A stretch of DNA of 52,631 bases from TMED27 sp045106175. Lineage in GTDB: Bacteria; Pseudomonadota; Alphaproteobacteria; Micavibrionales; Micavibrionaceae. The notes beneath the pieces were generated by a model. That model was not told the DNA's origin. It saw only the letters and a list, made by a program, of their open reading frames with translations, and made no database searches. The first letter of the stretch is position 1, and each line of letters starts with the position of its first letter. This document shows, piece after piece, positions 17,486 to 25,575 of the stretch. The stretch covers positions 1 to 52,631 of the forward strand of contig JBGCEF010000045.1 in the NCBI GenBank assembly GCA_045106175.1. Direction: 5' to 3'. A program made the position numbers and the translations under genes.

Positions 17486-18363
17486 CTGTTTATCTCGGCT
17501 CATCCGGGCACGCCCGTGATATATTCCAAAATGCTGCGACACAAATGGGCGCAATCATTGGACGCTCCAATAAAAAACTTGTCTATGGTGGCATGGACGC
17601 CGGCTTAATGGGTCGCGTTGCAACAGCAGCGTTAAACGAAGGCGCACATGTAACTGGAATAATACCTCGCAAATTAAAAGACAGCGAACGCATTCTTAAA
17701 AACCTAAGCCAGACAATCATGGTCGAAGATTTATGGGATCGCAAAAAACGCATGTTCAACATGGCTGATGCTATCATCACCCTTCCCGGGGGTTTCGGCA
17801 CCATGGATGAAGCCCTAGAAGTTTTATATTGGGGCAATCTCGGACTGCACAACACACCATTAGTATTAATCAATATAGAAGGCTATTGGGATGATATCAT
17901 TGCATATATTAAAACTTTGCCCGACTTTGATGAAAGATTTTTAGCCGTAGTAGATAGCGTTGAAGATGTTATCCCAGCATTAGAAAATTTCACACATCCA
18001 CCAGCCCCAATATCACAAGCAGATCGCTTTCCACATTTTGAAGACGAAATCGCACGCGATACAAAAGAACCAATCCTCATCGACATCGCCTCAATCGAAA
18101 ACACATACTACGCCATCTGCGCTATCGGCTTAAAACAACTACATAAACACAAACGCGCCATTGGCTTTTTAAACGAATCCGGAGAATTCGATCACTTAAT
18201 AAGCTGGATCAAAACCGCAGAAAAAGAACGCTTCATCACACAACACTGCTTGGAACTTTTCACCGTCGGCACAGATGAAGCAGACTTACGCAAAGACCTT
18301 AGCAACCAAGAGTATGTAGAAATTGATTTACACGAAGATAAATGGGGTAAGGCGGATAACTAA
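17467..18363 (+). CDS. LOG-family nucleoside 5'-monophosphate phosphoribohydrolase, with C-terminal extension
   Basis: 298 residues. The first 180 residues are a Rossmann-fold LOG protein: YGGMDAGLMGRVA, DRKKRMFNMADA, and PGGFGTMDE (107-115), the defining motif. Family members release the base from cytokinin nucleotides or from AMP-like nucleotides. Residues 185-298 are an extension not found in minimal LOG proteins (about 190 residues) and have an alpha/beta look (IGLKQLHKHKRAIGFL). The start overlaps pabC by 19 nt, so it is likely in the same operon. The link to folate synthesis is unclear; it may just be co-transcribed. Confidence 0.85.
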   Translation: MAFETLTVYLGSSGHARDIFQNAATQMGAIIGRSNKKLVYGGMDAGLMGRVATAALNEGAHVTGIIPRKLKDSERILKNLSQTIMVEDLWDRKKRMFNMADAIITLPGGFGTMDEALEVLYWGNLGLHNTPLVLINIEGYWDDIIAYIKTLPDFDERFLAVVDSVEDVIPALENFTHPPAPISQADRFPHFEDEIARDTKEPILIDIASIENTYYAICAIGLKQLHKHKRAIGFLNESGEFDHLISWIKTAEKERFITQHCLELFTVGTDEADLRKDLSNQEYVEIDLHEDKWGKADN

Positions 18364-18367
18364 AACA

Positions 18368-19099
18368 CTAAATTTCATATACATTCTCAGGCATATGAAA
18401 ACTTGGATCTCTGCGTTCTAACTCATCCCATAATTCGTCTTCAAACCTAACCCACCGATCAATATATTCATTCACAACCGGTCTTGCATCAGTTCCTAAA
18501 AAACCAACCGCTAATTCAGCACGCACAGAAAAATCAACGAGAGCATCATAATTCTCTGAAATAATTTGTTTAAGAGTTTCTCCCTGATCAGGAGTTAAAC
18601 GAACCCCCTTTAAACTTTCTATCATGCTCAAATATTGATCAACTGGTCTGTTAAACCCGTTGATGTGCTCGCTATCTTTAATGGCAGATACAATAGTTTC
18701 AAATCCAGCATAAGGAATATCACCGGATAAAAACTGTTTCGCAAGGTCGTATTGTTGACTACCTTCAGGAAATAAACGTGCGTAGTATTCCTCGTTAAAA
18801 GCCCTCCAAACAAGAAGAGTTGCCTCATCTGTCTCAGGAAGCGTATCAACACCAAAATGATGTGGCTTTATATAATCAATCACATCGTCAATCTCTGAAT
18901 AATACGCAAAACTATTTTGGCTCAGCTGCCGAGAAACATCATTAGCAGTAAAAGGTTTTTCCGCACCAGAAAAACTAAAAGGTAAACTATAGCTTTGCTC
19001 ACCATCAGGAATAATCGCATTAGAACGATCTTCAGCTGTAGCTGCTGATGATAATGATAAGCCAGCCACAAAAGCTAAACTTGAAACTAAACTATTCAT
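18368..19099 (-). CDS. Secreted protein of unknown function downstream of atpC
   Basis: 243 residues. Residues 1-22 are a Sec signal peptide (cleavage near ATAE). The mature part is acidic and mostly helical, with no recognised domain. The ATG at 19099 follows directly on a hairpin and T run, and the only Shine-Dalgarno candidate, GGGAG, lies inside that hairpin's 3' arm (see 19100-19122). It is on the same strand as the atp genes and 55 nt after atpC, so it is either a controlled tail of that operon or a separate unit. It is convergent with the LOG gene. Confidence 0.7.
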   Translation of the reverse strand: MNSLVSSLAFVAGLSLSSAATAEDRSNAIIPDGEQSYSLPFSFSGAEKPFTANDVSRQLSQNSFAYYSEIDDVIDYIKPHHFGVDTLPETDEATLLVWRAFNEEYYARLFPEGSQQYDLAKQFLSGDIPYAGFETIVSAIKDSEHINGFNRPVDQYLSMIESLKGVRLTPDQGETLKQIISENYDALVDFSVRAELAVGFLGTDARPVVNEYIDRWVRFEDELWDELERRDPSFHMPENVYEI

Positions 19100-19122
19100 A
19101 AAAACTCCCAGTAAGCAGGGAG
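19100..19122 (-). terminator. Hairpin after atpC that also encloses a Shine-Dalgarno sequence
   Basis: Reading the minus strand: CTCCC, an 8-nt loop, GGGAG, TTTTT, then directly the ATG of the next gene (19099). As RNA this is a short stem followed by five U, the form of a rho-independent terminator for the atp operon. The GGGAG arm also has ideal spacing (5 nt) to be the ribosome binding site of the following gene. The stem is only 5 bp, so its strength is uncertain. Confidence 0.55.
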
Positions 19123-19154
19123 ATTAGAAGCCAAAAGAAATTATGTCAATAAAA

Positions 19155-19571
19155 TTAAGCCGCGATTGCGTCTAATTTTGCATTTACCAATGCAATCTTT
19201 TTCTCTACACGCGCTATATCTGCCGCTTCCTTAGAAAGATCAAGGTCCTGCTGAAGATTAGCTGCCTGTTGCTCAAGCTCTGCCTTGTTAAGATCAGAGA
19301 CATTAATCGCCTCTTCCGCCAAAACGCTGCACTGCTCAGCTGTAACATCGGCAAAACCACCTGCAATAAAAATACGACGTGGCTCTTGCCCTTCGATTTG
19401 CAATTCAACGACACCGTTCTTCAATGTCGCCACAAGCGCAGAGTGACCGGCCAACACGCCAAACTTACCTTCTGTCCCCGGAATAACCGCCATATTAACA
19501 GGCTCGGAAATTAAACGCTCTTCCGGAGAAACAAGTTCAAATTGAATTGTTTTTTGTGCAGCCTCAGCCAT
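19155..19571 (-). CDS. atpC: ATP synthase F1 subunit epsilon
   Basis: 138 residues. Part of the F1 central stalk; it couples rotation and can inhibit ATP hydrolysis. The N-terminal beta domain reads IQFELVSPEERLISE, and the typical VAVIPGTEG-like stretch (MAVIPGTEGKFGVLAGHSAL) is clear. The C-terminal two helices are complete. It follows the amphi-Trp gene by 3 nt, and its GGAG lies inside that gene's last codons, so the two should be translationally coupled. Last F1 gene of the operon. Confidence 0.95.
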   Translation of the reverse strand: MAEAAQKTIQFELVSPEERLISEPVNMAVIPGTEGKFGVLAGHSALVATLKNGVVELQIEGQEPRRIFIAGGFADVTAEQCSVLAEEAINVSDLNKAELEQQAANLQQDLDLSKEAADIARVEKKIALVNAKLDAIAA

Positions 19572-19574
19572 AAT

Positions 19575-19790
19575 TTAATCGCTCCATTTAATCTGAAATT
19601 CAATTTCATGCTCGCCATCTTCACGCTCATGCTCGATCGTAAACTTTGCACGATCCGGAACATAAATACGCTCACCAGCAATTTGAATTTCGAAGTTTTC
19701 ACCTGTCTCAACGCAATCCGCTAAACGTCGTAATTTTTCGACAAATTGCTTGTTCGTATATTCTTTTTCTACGTCACGTTCTTCAGTCAT
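19575..19790 (-). CDS. Amphi-Trp domain protein inside the ATP synthase operon
   Basis: 71 residues. The C-terminal half reads FEIQIAGERIYVP, then FTIEHEREDGEHEIEF and QIKW, a close match to the amphi-Trp domain, a small alternating hydrophobic/charged strand module of unknown function. I chose ATG 19790 with AGGAG 6 nt upstream; ATG 19793, one codon earlier, would leave only 3 nt. It sits between atpD and atpC, which are normally adjacent. Whether it binds the F1 stalk or is a passenger is unknown. Confidence 0.8.
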   Translation of the reverse strand: MTEERDVEKEYTNKQFVEKLRRLADCVETGENFEIQIAGERIYVPDRAKFTIEHEREDGEHEIEFQIKWSD

Positions 19791-19908
19791 CATATGCTCC
19801 TAATAATAAGACAAAGAGTTTTTTACACTGGCTGGTTAAACAAGACTGAGACGTATTCTTATACGTCTGCTGCAGCTTAACAACGACCAGCGTGAAAAAA
19901 TCATAGCT

Positions 19909-21408
19909 TTACGCGGCTTCGGCAGCCATTTTCTGCGCTTTTTCCAAAGCTTGATCAATAGTACCGACCATATAAAAAGCATTCTCAGGAAGATGATCAT
20001 AATCACCATCAACAATGCCTTTAAACCCTTTAATTGTATCTTCAAGCTGAACAAACACACCTGGAGTGCCTGTAAAGACTTCCGCAACATGGAATGGTTG
20101 TGAAAGGAAGCGCTGGATCTTACGCGCGCGCGCAACAACCAATTTATCTTCTTCCGACAATTCATCCATACCCAAAATCGCAATAATATCTTGCAATGAT
20201 TTGTATTGCTGCAATGTCTGCTGAACACGGTTTGCAACGCTATAATGCTCATCACCAATCACACGCGCATCAAGAATACGGGATGTAGAATCAAGCGGAT
20301 CAACCGCAGGGTAAATACCCATCTCTGAAATCGCACGCGATAGAACAGTCGTCGCATCCAAGTGAGCGAATGTTGCAGCAGGCGCAGGGTCAGTCAAGTC
20401 ATCCGCAGGAACATAAACAGCCTGAATAGATGTAATTGAACCCTTATTCGTTGAAGTAATACGCTCCTGCATATTCCCCATTTCAGTTGAAAGCGTAGGC
20501 TGATAACCCACCGCAGAAGGAATACGACCAAGAAGCGCTGACACTTCCGAACCGGCCTGTGTGAAACGGAAAATATTATCAAGGAAAAAGAGAACATCTT
20601 GTCCTTCTTCATCACGGAAATATTCCGCCATAGTAAGCGCAGAAAGCGCAACACGCGCACGCGCACCTGGCGGCTCATTCATCTGACCAAACACAAGCGC
20701 AACTTTTGAATTCTTATAGTCATGCTCTTTAATAACGCCCGCTTCCATCATCTCATGGTAAAGGTCATTCCCCTCACGCGTACGCTCACCAACACCACCA
20801 AAAACAGACACACCACCGTGGCCTTTTGCAATGTTGTTGATCAATTCCTGAATTGTAACTGTCTTACCTACACCGGCACCACCGAAGAGACCAATTTTAC
20901 CACCTTTTGAGTATGGGCAGAGAAGGTCAACAACTTTAATACCTGTCACAAGCTGCTCAACTTCTGTCGCTTGATCTTCAAACGTTGGTGCATCACGGTG
21001 AATTTCCCACTTCGTCTTTGTCTTAAGCTCAGGACCTTCATCAATCGCTTCACCTGTCACATTCATAATACGTGAAAGAACCTCAGGACCAACAGGAACA
21101 GAAATACCCTCACCCGTATCAACAACCTCTTGACCGCGAACAAGACCATCGGTCATATCCATCGCAATCGCACGCACTGTATTCTCACCAAGATGTTGCG
21201 CAACCTCAAGAACAAGCGTCTTACCTTCGTTTGCAACATTCACTGTTTCAAGTGAGTTCAAGATTGCAGGAACCTCGCCCTCTTCAAATTTCACATCAAC
21301 AACCGCACCAGTTACCTGTGCTACCGTTCCAACTGCACCTTTAGCTGCTGCTTTTTTAGGCGCTGCTTTTTTCGCAGGTGCTTTCTTTGCTGTCTTCTTT
21401 TCTGCCAT
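19909..21408 (-). CDS. atpD: ATP synthase F1 subunit beta, with Lys/Ala-rich N-terminal extension
   Basis: 499 residues, the catalytic subunit. Walker A GGAGVGKT (176-183), GERTREGNDLYHEM, and the DELSEEDK motif that contacts the stalk are all present. Residues 1-24 are a Lys/Ala/Pro-rich extension, absent from E. coli AtpD but known from several alphaproteobacteria; the conserved domain starts near VGTVAQVTG. GAGG lies 8 nt before the ATG. Operon order: atpH, A, G, D, amphi-Trp, C. Confidence 0.97.
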   Translation of the reverse strand: MAEKKTAKKAPAKKAAPKKAAAKGAVGTVAQVTGAVVDVKFEEGEVPAILNSLETVNVANEGKTLVLEVAQHLGENTVRAIAMDMTDGLVRGQEVVDTGEGISVPVGPEVLSRIMNVTGEAIDEGPELKTKTKWEIHRDAPTFEDQATEVEQLVTGIKVVDLLCPYSKGGKIGLFGGAGVGKTVTIQELINNIAKGHGGVSVFGGVGERTREGNDLYHEMMEAGVIKEHDYKNSKVALVFGQMNEPPGARARVALSALTMAEYFRDEEGQDVLFFLDNIFRFTQAGSEVSALLGRIPSAVGYQPTLSTEMGNMQERITSTNKGSITSIQAVYVPADDLTDPAPAATFAHLDATTVLSRAISEMGIYPAVDPLDSTSRILDARVIGDEHYSVANRVQQTLQQYKSLQDIIAILGMDELSEEDKLVVARARKIQRFLSQPFHVAEVFTGTPGVFVQLEDTIKGFKGIVDGDYDHLPENAFYMVGTIDQALEKAQKMAAEAA

Positions 21409-21443
21409 GTCTCGTTCCTCTTTTTCTAAACTCTACTAATGTG

Positions 21444-22355
21444 TTAAACGGCTTCCGCCCCTGAAATAATTTCAATCAATTCTTTTGTCACCTGCGCCTG
21501 ACGGGCACGGTTATACTTCAACGTCAAATTATCAATCATATCACCCGCATTACGCGTTGAATTATCCATCGCAGTCATACGCGCCGCATGCTCACCCGCT
21601 GCACTGTCTAATAATGCGCGAAAAACCTGCACACCAACATTGCGTGGTAATAATTCATCCAAAATTTGTTCTTCTTCAGGTTCAAATGAGTAAGGTGCAC
21701 CCGAAGTTTCGGCTTTGGAAGAATCATCAAGATTATCTTCCAAATCTTCAACTGCTGGCAATTTAAACGGAATTAATTGCTGCACCGTAGGCTTTTGTGT
21801 AAGCACGGAAACAAACTCGTTATAAACAAGGCTACAAACATCAAACTCACCTGCATCAAGCTTCTCAAGGATATAATCCGTAATCTTGCTAGCTTCCGCA
21901 TATTCAATCTTTTTCGCCGCTAACACGCCAATAAAGCTCTGCCAAATCTGCCCGCTAAATTCACTACGAAGCGCATCGCGCCCCTTACGACCAACACAGA
22001 TAATAGAAACGTCTTTACCCTCGGCCTTCAGCTCAAGCGCTTTCACGCGCGCCGCACGTGCAAGGTTAGAGTTAAAACCACCACAAAGACCACGATCCGC
22101 CGTCACAACAACCAAAAGATGTTTCTGATCTGAGCCCGTTCCAGCCAAAAGCTTAGAACTCGCATCGCTTATCGTAACGTTCGCCGCCACGCGCGAGAGC
22201 ATCTTAGACATGCTTTCTGCATAAGGCTGAGACGCTTCTGCTTGCTGTTGCGCGCGACGAAGCTTAGACGCCGCAACCATCTTCATCGCGGAAGTAATTT
22301 TCTTTGTCGATTTAACAGACGTAATCTGGTCTCTGTAATCTCTTAATGAAGGCAT
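21444..22355 (-). CDS. atpG: ATP synthase F1 subunit gamma
   Basis: 303 residues. The rotating coiled-coil shaft of F1. N-terminal helix MPSLRDYRDQ...KSTKKITSAMKMVAASKLR and C-terminal helix ARMTAMDNSTRNAGDMI are the family signatures. An acidic insertion (EDLEDNLDDSSKAE) sits in the globular part, making it slightly longer than E. coli AtpG. Normal operon position between atpA and atpD. Confidence 0.96.
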   Translation of the reverse strand: MPSLRDYRDQITSVKSTKKITSAMKMVAASKLRRAQQQAEASQPYAESMSKMLSRVAANVTISDASSKLLAGTGSDQKHLLVVVTADRGLCGGFNSNLARAARVKALELKAEGKDVSIICVGRKGRDALRSEFSGQIWQSFIGVLAAKKIEYAEASKITDYILEKLDAGEFDVCSLVYNEFVSVLTQKPTVQQLIPFKLPAVEDLEDNLDDSSKAETSGAPYSFEPEEEQILDELLPRNVGVQVFRALLDSAAGEHAARMTAMDNSTRNAGDMIDNLTLKYNRARQAQVTKELIEIISGAEAV

Positions 22356-22391
22356 GTTGTGTAAACTCTGCTAAAAATTATTCCGATTGAA

Positions 22392-23939
22392 TTAAGCTGC
22401 TTCCGCTGCGTTTGTGAAACCTTTTGTAAAATCACCAAGATACTTATGAAGCTTCGCTTCCAAAGCATCATCAATCTTCTTCGTTTCATTCAAAGTATCA
22501 AGGATCTCGCCTGCATTACTACGAATATCAGAAACCAAACGCTGCTCGTAAGCCCCAACCTGGTCAACAGCAATATCATCAAGATACCCTTTAGTACCCG
22601 CAAAAATCACTATAACCTGCTCTTCCACTGTTAATGGAGAATATTGAGGCTGCTTCAAAAGCTGTGTAAGGCGTTGCCCGCGTGACAGTAATTGCTGCGT
22701 TGATGCATCAAGATCTGAAGCAAACTGCGCGAAGGCTTCCATTTCACGATATTGCGCAAGCTCAAGTTTAATCGTACCCGCAACCTGTTTCATCGCTTTA
22801 ATCTGAGCGGCTGATCCCACACGAGAAACAGACAAACCAACATTAATCGCAGGACGAATACCTTTATAAAACAAACCTGTCTCAAGGAAAATCTGACCAT
22901 CCGTAATCGAAATTACGTTCGTCGGAATATAGGCCGAAACGTCTCCACCCTGTGTTTCAATAATCGGCAACGCCGTCAATGAACCACCACCATTCTCATC
23001 TGACATTTTAGCTGAACGCTCAAGAAGACGAGAGTGAATATAGAAAACATCACCAGGATACGCTTCACGACCCGGAGGACGACGAAGAAGCAATGACATC
23101 TGACGATACGCAACAGCTTGCTTTGAAAGGTCATCATAAACCGCTAATGAATGAAGCCCATTATCACGGTAATATTCACCAATCGCACATCCTGTATATG
23201 GCGCCAAGAACTGCATCGGCGCAGGATCAGATGCCGTCGCCGCAACAACAGTCGTATATTCCATCGCGCCCTGCTCTTCTAATTCTTTAACAAGCTGAGC
23301 AACCGTTGAACGCTTCTGGCCGATTGAAATATAAACACAATAAAGATGCTTTTTCTCATCCGCCGCTTTGTTAATCGTCTTCTGATTAATAATTGCATCA
23401 ACAGCCACCGCTGTCTTTCCTGTCTGACGGTCACCAATAATCAACTCACGCTGACCACGACCAATCGGCACAAGCGCATCAACAGCTTTAAGACCTGTTT
23501 GCATTGGCTCAAAAACAGACTGACGTGGAATAATCCCTGGTGCCTTCACTTCAACACGTGACATAGTCACATCTTTCAAAGGACCTTTTCCGTCAATAGG
23601 ATTACCAAGGCCATCAACAACGCGGCCTAACAAACCTTTACCGGTTGGTACTTCAACGATTGTTCCTGTACGGCGAACAATATCACCCTCTTTAATGTCA
23701 CGGTCATTACCAAAAACAACCACACCAACATTATCAATCTCAAGGTTAAGAGCCATACCTTTAATACCGCTCGGGAATTCAACCATTTCACCCGCTTGTA
23801 TGTTGTCCAAACCATAAACGCGAGCAACACCGTCACCAACACTTAAGACCTGACCAATTTCGGCCACATCGGCTTGCGCACTAAAGTCCGCAATTTGTTT
23901 TTTCAGAATATCAGAAATCTCTGCTGCACGAATTTCCAT
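22392..23939 (-). CDS. atpA: ATP synthase F1 subunit alpha
   Basis: 515 residues, the non-catalytic nucleotide-binding subunit. Walker A GDRQTGKT (169-176), AYRQMSLLLRRPPGREAYPG and the SVSRVGSAAQ arginine-finger region are present. The N-terminus EIRAAEISDILKKQI is complete and binds the delta subunit. AGAGGA lies 8-10 nt before the ATG. Confidence 0.97.
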   Translation of the reverse strand: MEIRAAEISDILKKQIADFSAQADVAEIGQVLSVGDGVARVYGLDNIQAGEMVEFPSGIKGMALNLEIDNVGVVVFGNDRDIKEGDIVRRTGTIVEVPTGKGLLGRVVDGLGNPIDGKGPLKDVTMSRVEVKAPGIIPRQSVFEPMQTGLKAVDALVPIGRGQRELIIGDRQTGKTAVAVDAIINQKTINKAADEKKHLYCVYISIGQKRSTVAQLVKELEEQGAMEYTTVVAATASDPAPMQFLAPYTGCAIGEYYRDNGLHSLAVYDDLSKQAVAYRQMSLLLRRPPGREAYPGDVFYIHSRLLERSAKMSDENGGGSLTALPIIETQGGDVSAYIPTNVISITDGQIFLETGLFYKGIRPAINVGLSVSRVGSAAQIKAMKQVAGTIKLELAQYREMEAFAQFASDLDASTQQLLSRGQRLTQLLKQPQYSPLTVEEQVIVIFAGTKGYLDDIAVDQVGAYEQRLVSDIRSNAGEILDTLNETKKIDDALEAKLHKYLGDFTKGFTNAAEAA

Positions 23940-23954
23940 GGTTTTTTTCCTCTT

Positions 23955-24548
23955 TTAACTAACTTCTTTTAAATTTGTATTTTGATTAGCGCCCGCATCC
24001 GACATAGATATTTTTAGACGCTCTAACTTTCTTGCGACGGAATCGTCAATCATGTGCGACCCAACGGTAACAACAATGCCACCTAATATAGATGGATCAA
24101 CTTCAGCTTGAAGGGCAATATTCGCACCCGTCTCTTTTTTAAGCACTGCCTGCAAATTCTTAACTTGCGTTGCGCTCAAATCTTGCGCTGTTTCAACCTT
24201 CACAATTATTTCACCGCGACGCTTGGCAATCTCAACTTTAAACACTGATAAAATTGATTCTAAATAATTTAAGCGACGGTTTTGAATTAAGACTTTTAGA
24301 AAATTTGTTGTGATACTTGTAAAACGCGCCTTCTTCGAAATCGCTTCAACGGCATTACTTTGCTGTTTCTCGTTCAAAATTGGAGAACGAATAAGCTGTT
24401 GCAGATCAGTTGAAGATTCAACCATGGCCGCAAGATCAGAGAAATCTTTTTCAATATCTTTAAGCTTCTTAGAACCTTCTGCTAAATCAATGAGGGCCCC
24501 GACATAACGAGATGCAACGATGGATGATGACTTCGCTGATTGAGACAC
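23955..24548 (-). CDS. atpH: ATP synthase F1 subunit delta
   Basis: 197 residues. Links F1 to the peripheral stalk. N-terminal helical bundle (VASRYVGALIDLA) and the C-terminal signature DPSILGGIVVTVGSHMIDDS are clear. The start is GTG at 24548; AAGGG lies about 10 nt upstream and no ATG fits the family start. First gene of the F1 operon. The F0 genes (atpI, B, E, F) are not next to it, as is normal in alphaproteobacteria. Confidence 0.95.
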   Translation of the reverse strand: MSQSAKSSSIVASRYVGALIDLAEGSKKLKDIEKDFSDLAAMVESSTDLQQLIRSPILNEKQQSNAVEAISKKARFTSITTNFLKVLIQNRRLNYLESILSVFKVEIAKRRGEIIVKVETAQDLSATQVKNLQAVLKKETGANIALQAEVDPSILGGIVVTVGSHMIDDSVARKLERLKISMSDAGANQNTNLKEVS

Positions 24549-24592
24549 TGATGATTACCCTTACGTTCAACATTTATAAATTTTATGGCCGT

Positions 24593-24621
24593 GATTTAGC
24601 ATAGCCTTTAGCCCCTGACAA
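24593..24621 (-). promoter_or_regulatory. atpH: Candidate promoter of the atpHAGDC operon
   Basis: On the minus strand TTGTCA (24621-24616) and TAAATC (24598-24593) are 17 nt apart, about 45 nt before the GTG of atpH. The -35 is good, the -10 poor. Inference from match only. Confidence 0.3.
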
Positions 24622-24661
24622 GAGTCTAAAACCCAATATCACAAAGATTTTTGAAATATTT

Positions 24662-25528
24662 TTACAAGATAGCTCGAATAGCTTCTTGAAATGGCGGCAC
24701 TAAAATTTGCACCTGCCCAAAACCATATCGCTCATCCCCGATAAAAATCATTAAAATATTTAATAACGAGAGATGCAAAACATAAATCAAAAGCGTATGC
24801 CGCCCCAAAATTTTAAATGGAATCATGAACCTCTCAAGGCCTTGCGGAACACTAACAAATTCACATCGCCTGAAATGATACATCACCATCATCAAGAAAA
24901 ACAAAGCAACTGATAAAAACAAAAGCTGCGCATTTGAAAATGCTGTTAACGACAGACCTGAAAAAGCGACATAAACGACACCGATAGCCACCAAAAAACC
25001 ATACTTAGCCAGCGGCCTTATCTCTAAACCTTCATGGTGACGCCGCATATATCCAAACACAGTAAACATCATACCAAACGCGCCATATTCGAAAAACATC
25101 GCGCTTGGTACACCTAAAAACAGCAGAATAAAAAACATGCCAACAAAGGCTTCATAATTTTGCAACGCACCAAACATCAATCGGTCCACCCATAACCGCG
25201 CAAGCGCTAAAGTAAAAAGCACATTAAGTGGAAAAATATAATAACCGCTAATGAGCGTGCTTAACAAAACAACGAAACCACCCAACCATATGACCCCTTG
25301 CACCTTACGCACATCAGCATACCCGATCAGAAAAAACCAAATCGGCACAGACAAACGCCCAACAACGCGAAACCATTCTTCATCTGGATAAAAGAAATGC
25401 CCGATATGATCCACAAACATTAAAATCAAAGCGAGGCTTTTTAAGAGGTCTGTGGATGTTAAACCATCTGAAATCTTTTGTGGACGAGACGATAATTTTT
25501 TACAAAAAGACAATATGCCAGTAAACAT
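24662..25528 (-). CDS. TraX-family membrane protein
   Basis: 288 residues with about eight membrane helices. The opening DLLKSLALILMFVDHIGHFF and RLSVPIWFFLIGYA are the TraX family pattern, named after the F-plasmid protein that acetylates pilin; chromosomal members are probable acyltransferases of unknown target. The C-terminal part (ILGRHTLLIYVLHL) recalls acyltransferase-3 proteins. No conjugation gene is near. It stands between atpH and a divergent gene pair. Confidence 0.8.
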   Translation of the reverse strand: MFTGILSFCKKLSSRPQKISDGLTSTDLLKSLALILMFVDHIGHFFYPDEEWFRVVGRLSVPIWFFLIGYADVRKVQGVIWLGGFVVLLSTLISGYYIFPLNVLFTLALARLWVDRLMFGALQNYEAFVGMFFILLFLGVPSAMFFEYGAFGMMFTVFGYMRRHHEGLEIRPLAKYGFLVAIGVVYVAFSGLSLTAFSNAQLLFLSVALFFLMMVMYHFRRCEFVSVPQGLERFMIPFKILGRHTLLIYVLHLSLLNILMIFIGDERYGFGQVQILVPPFQEAIRAIL

Positions 25529-25575
25529 AGGTTATTATAACGTGAAAATATAACCTTACGAGACAAAGTTTAATA

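Noticed and set aside
20394..20678. Long opposite-frame frames inside atpD, atpA, sucA and the helicase gene
   Set aside because: They are shadows of conserved genes, with Arg/Leu-rich or Cys-rich junk composition.
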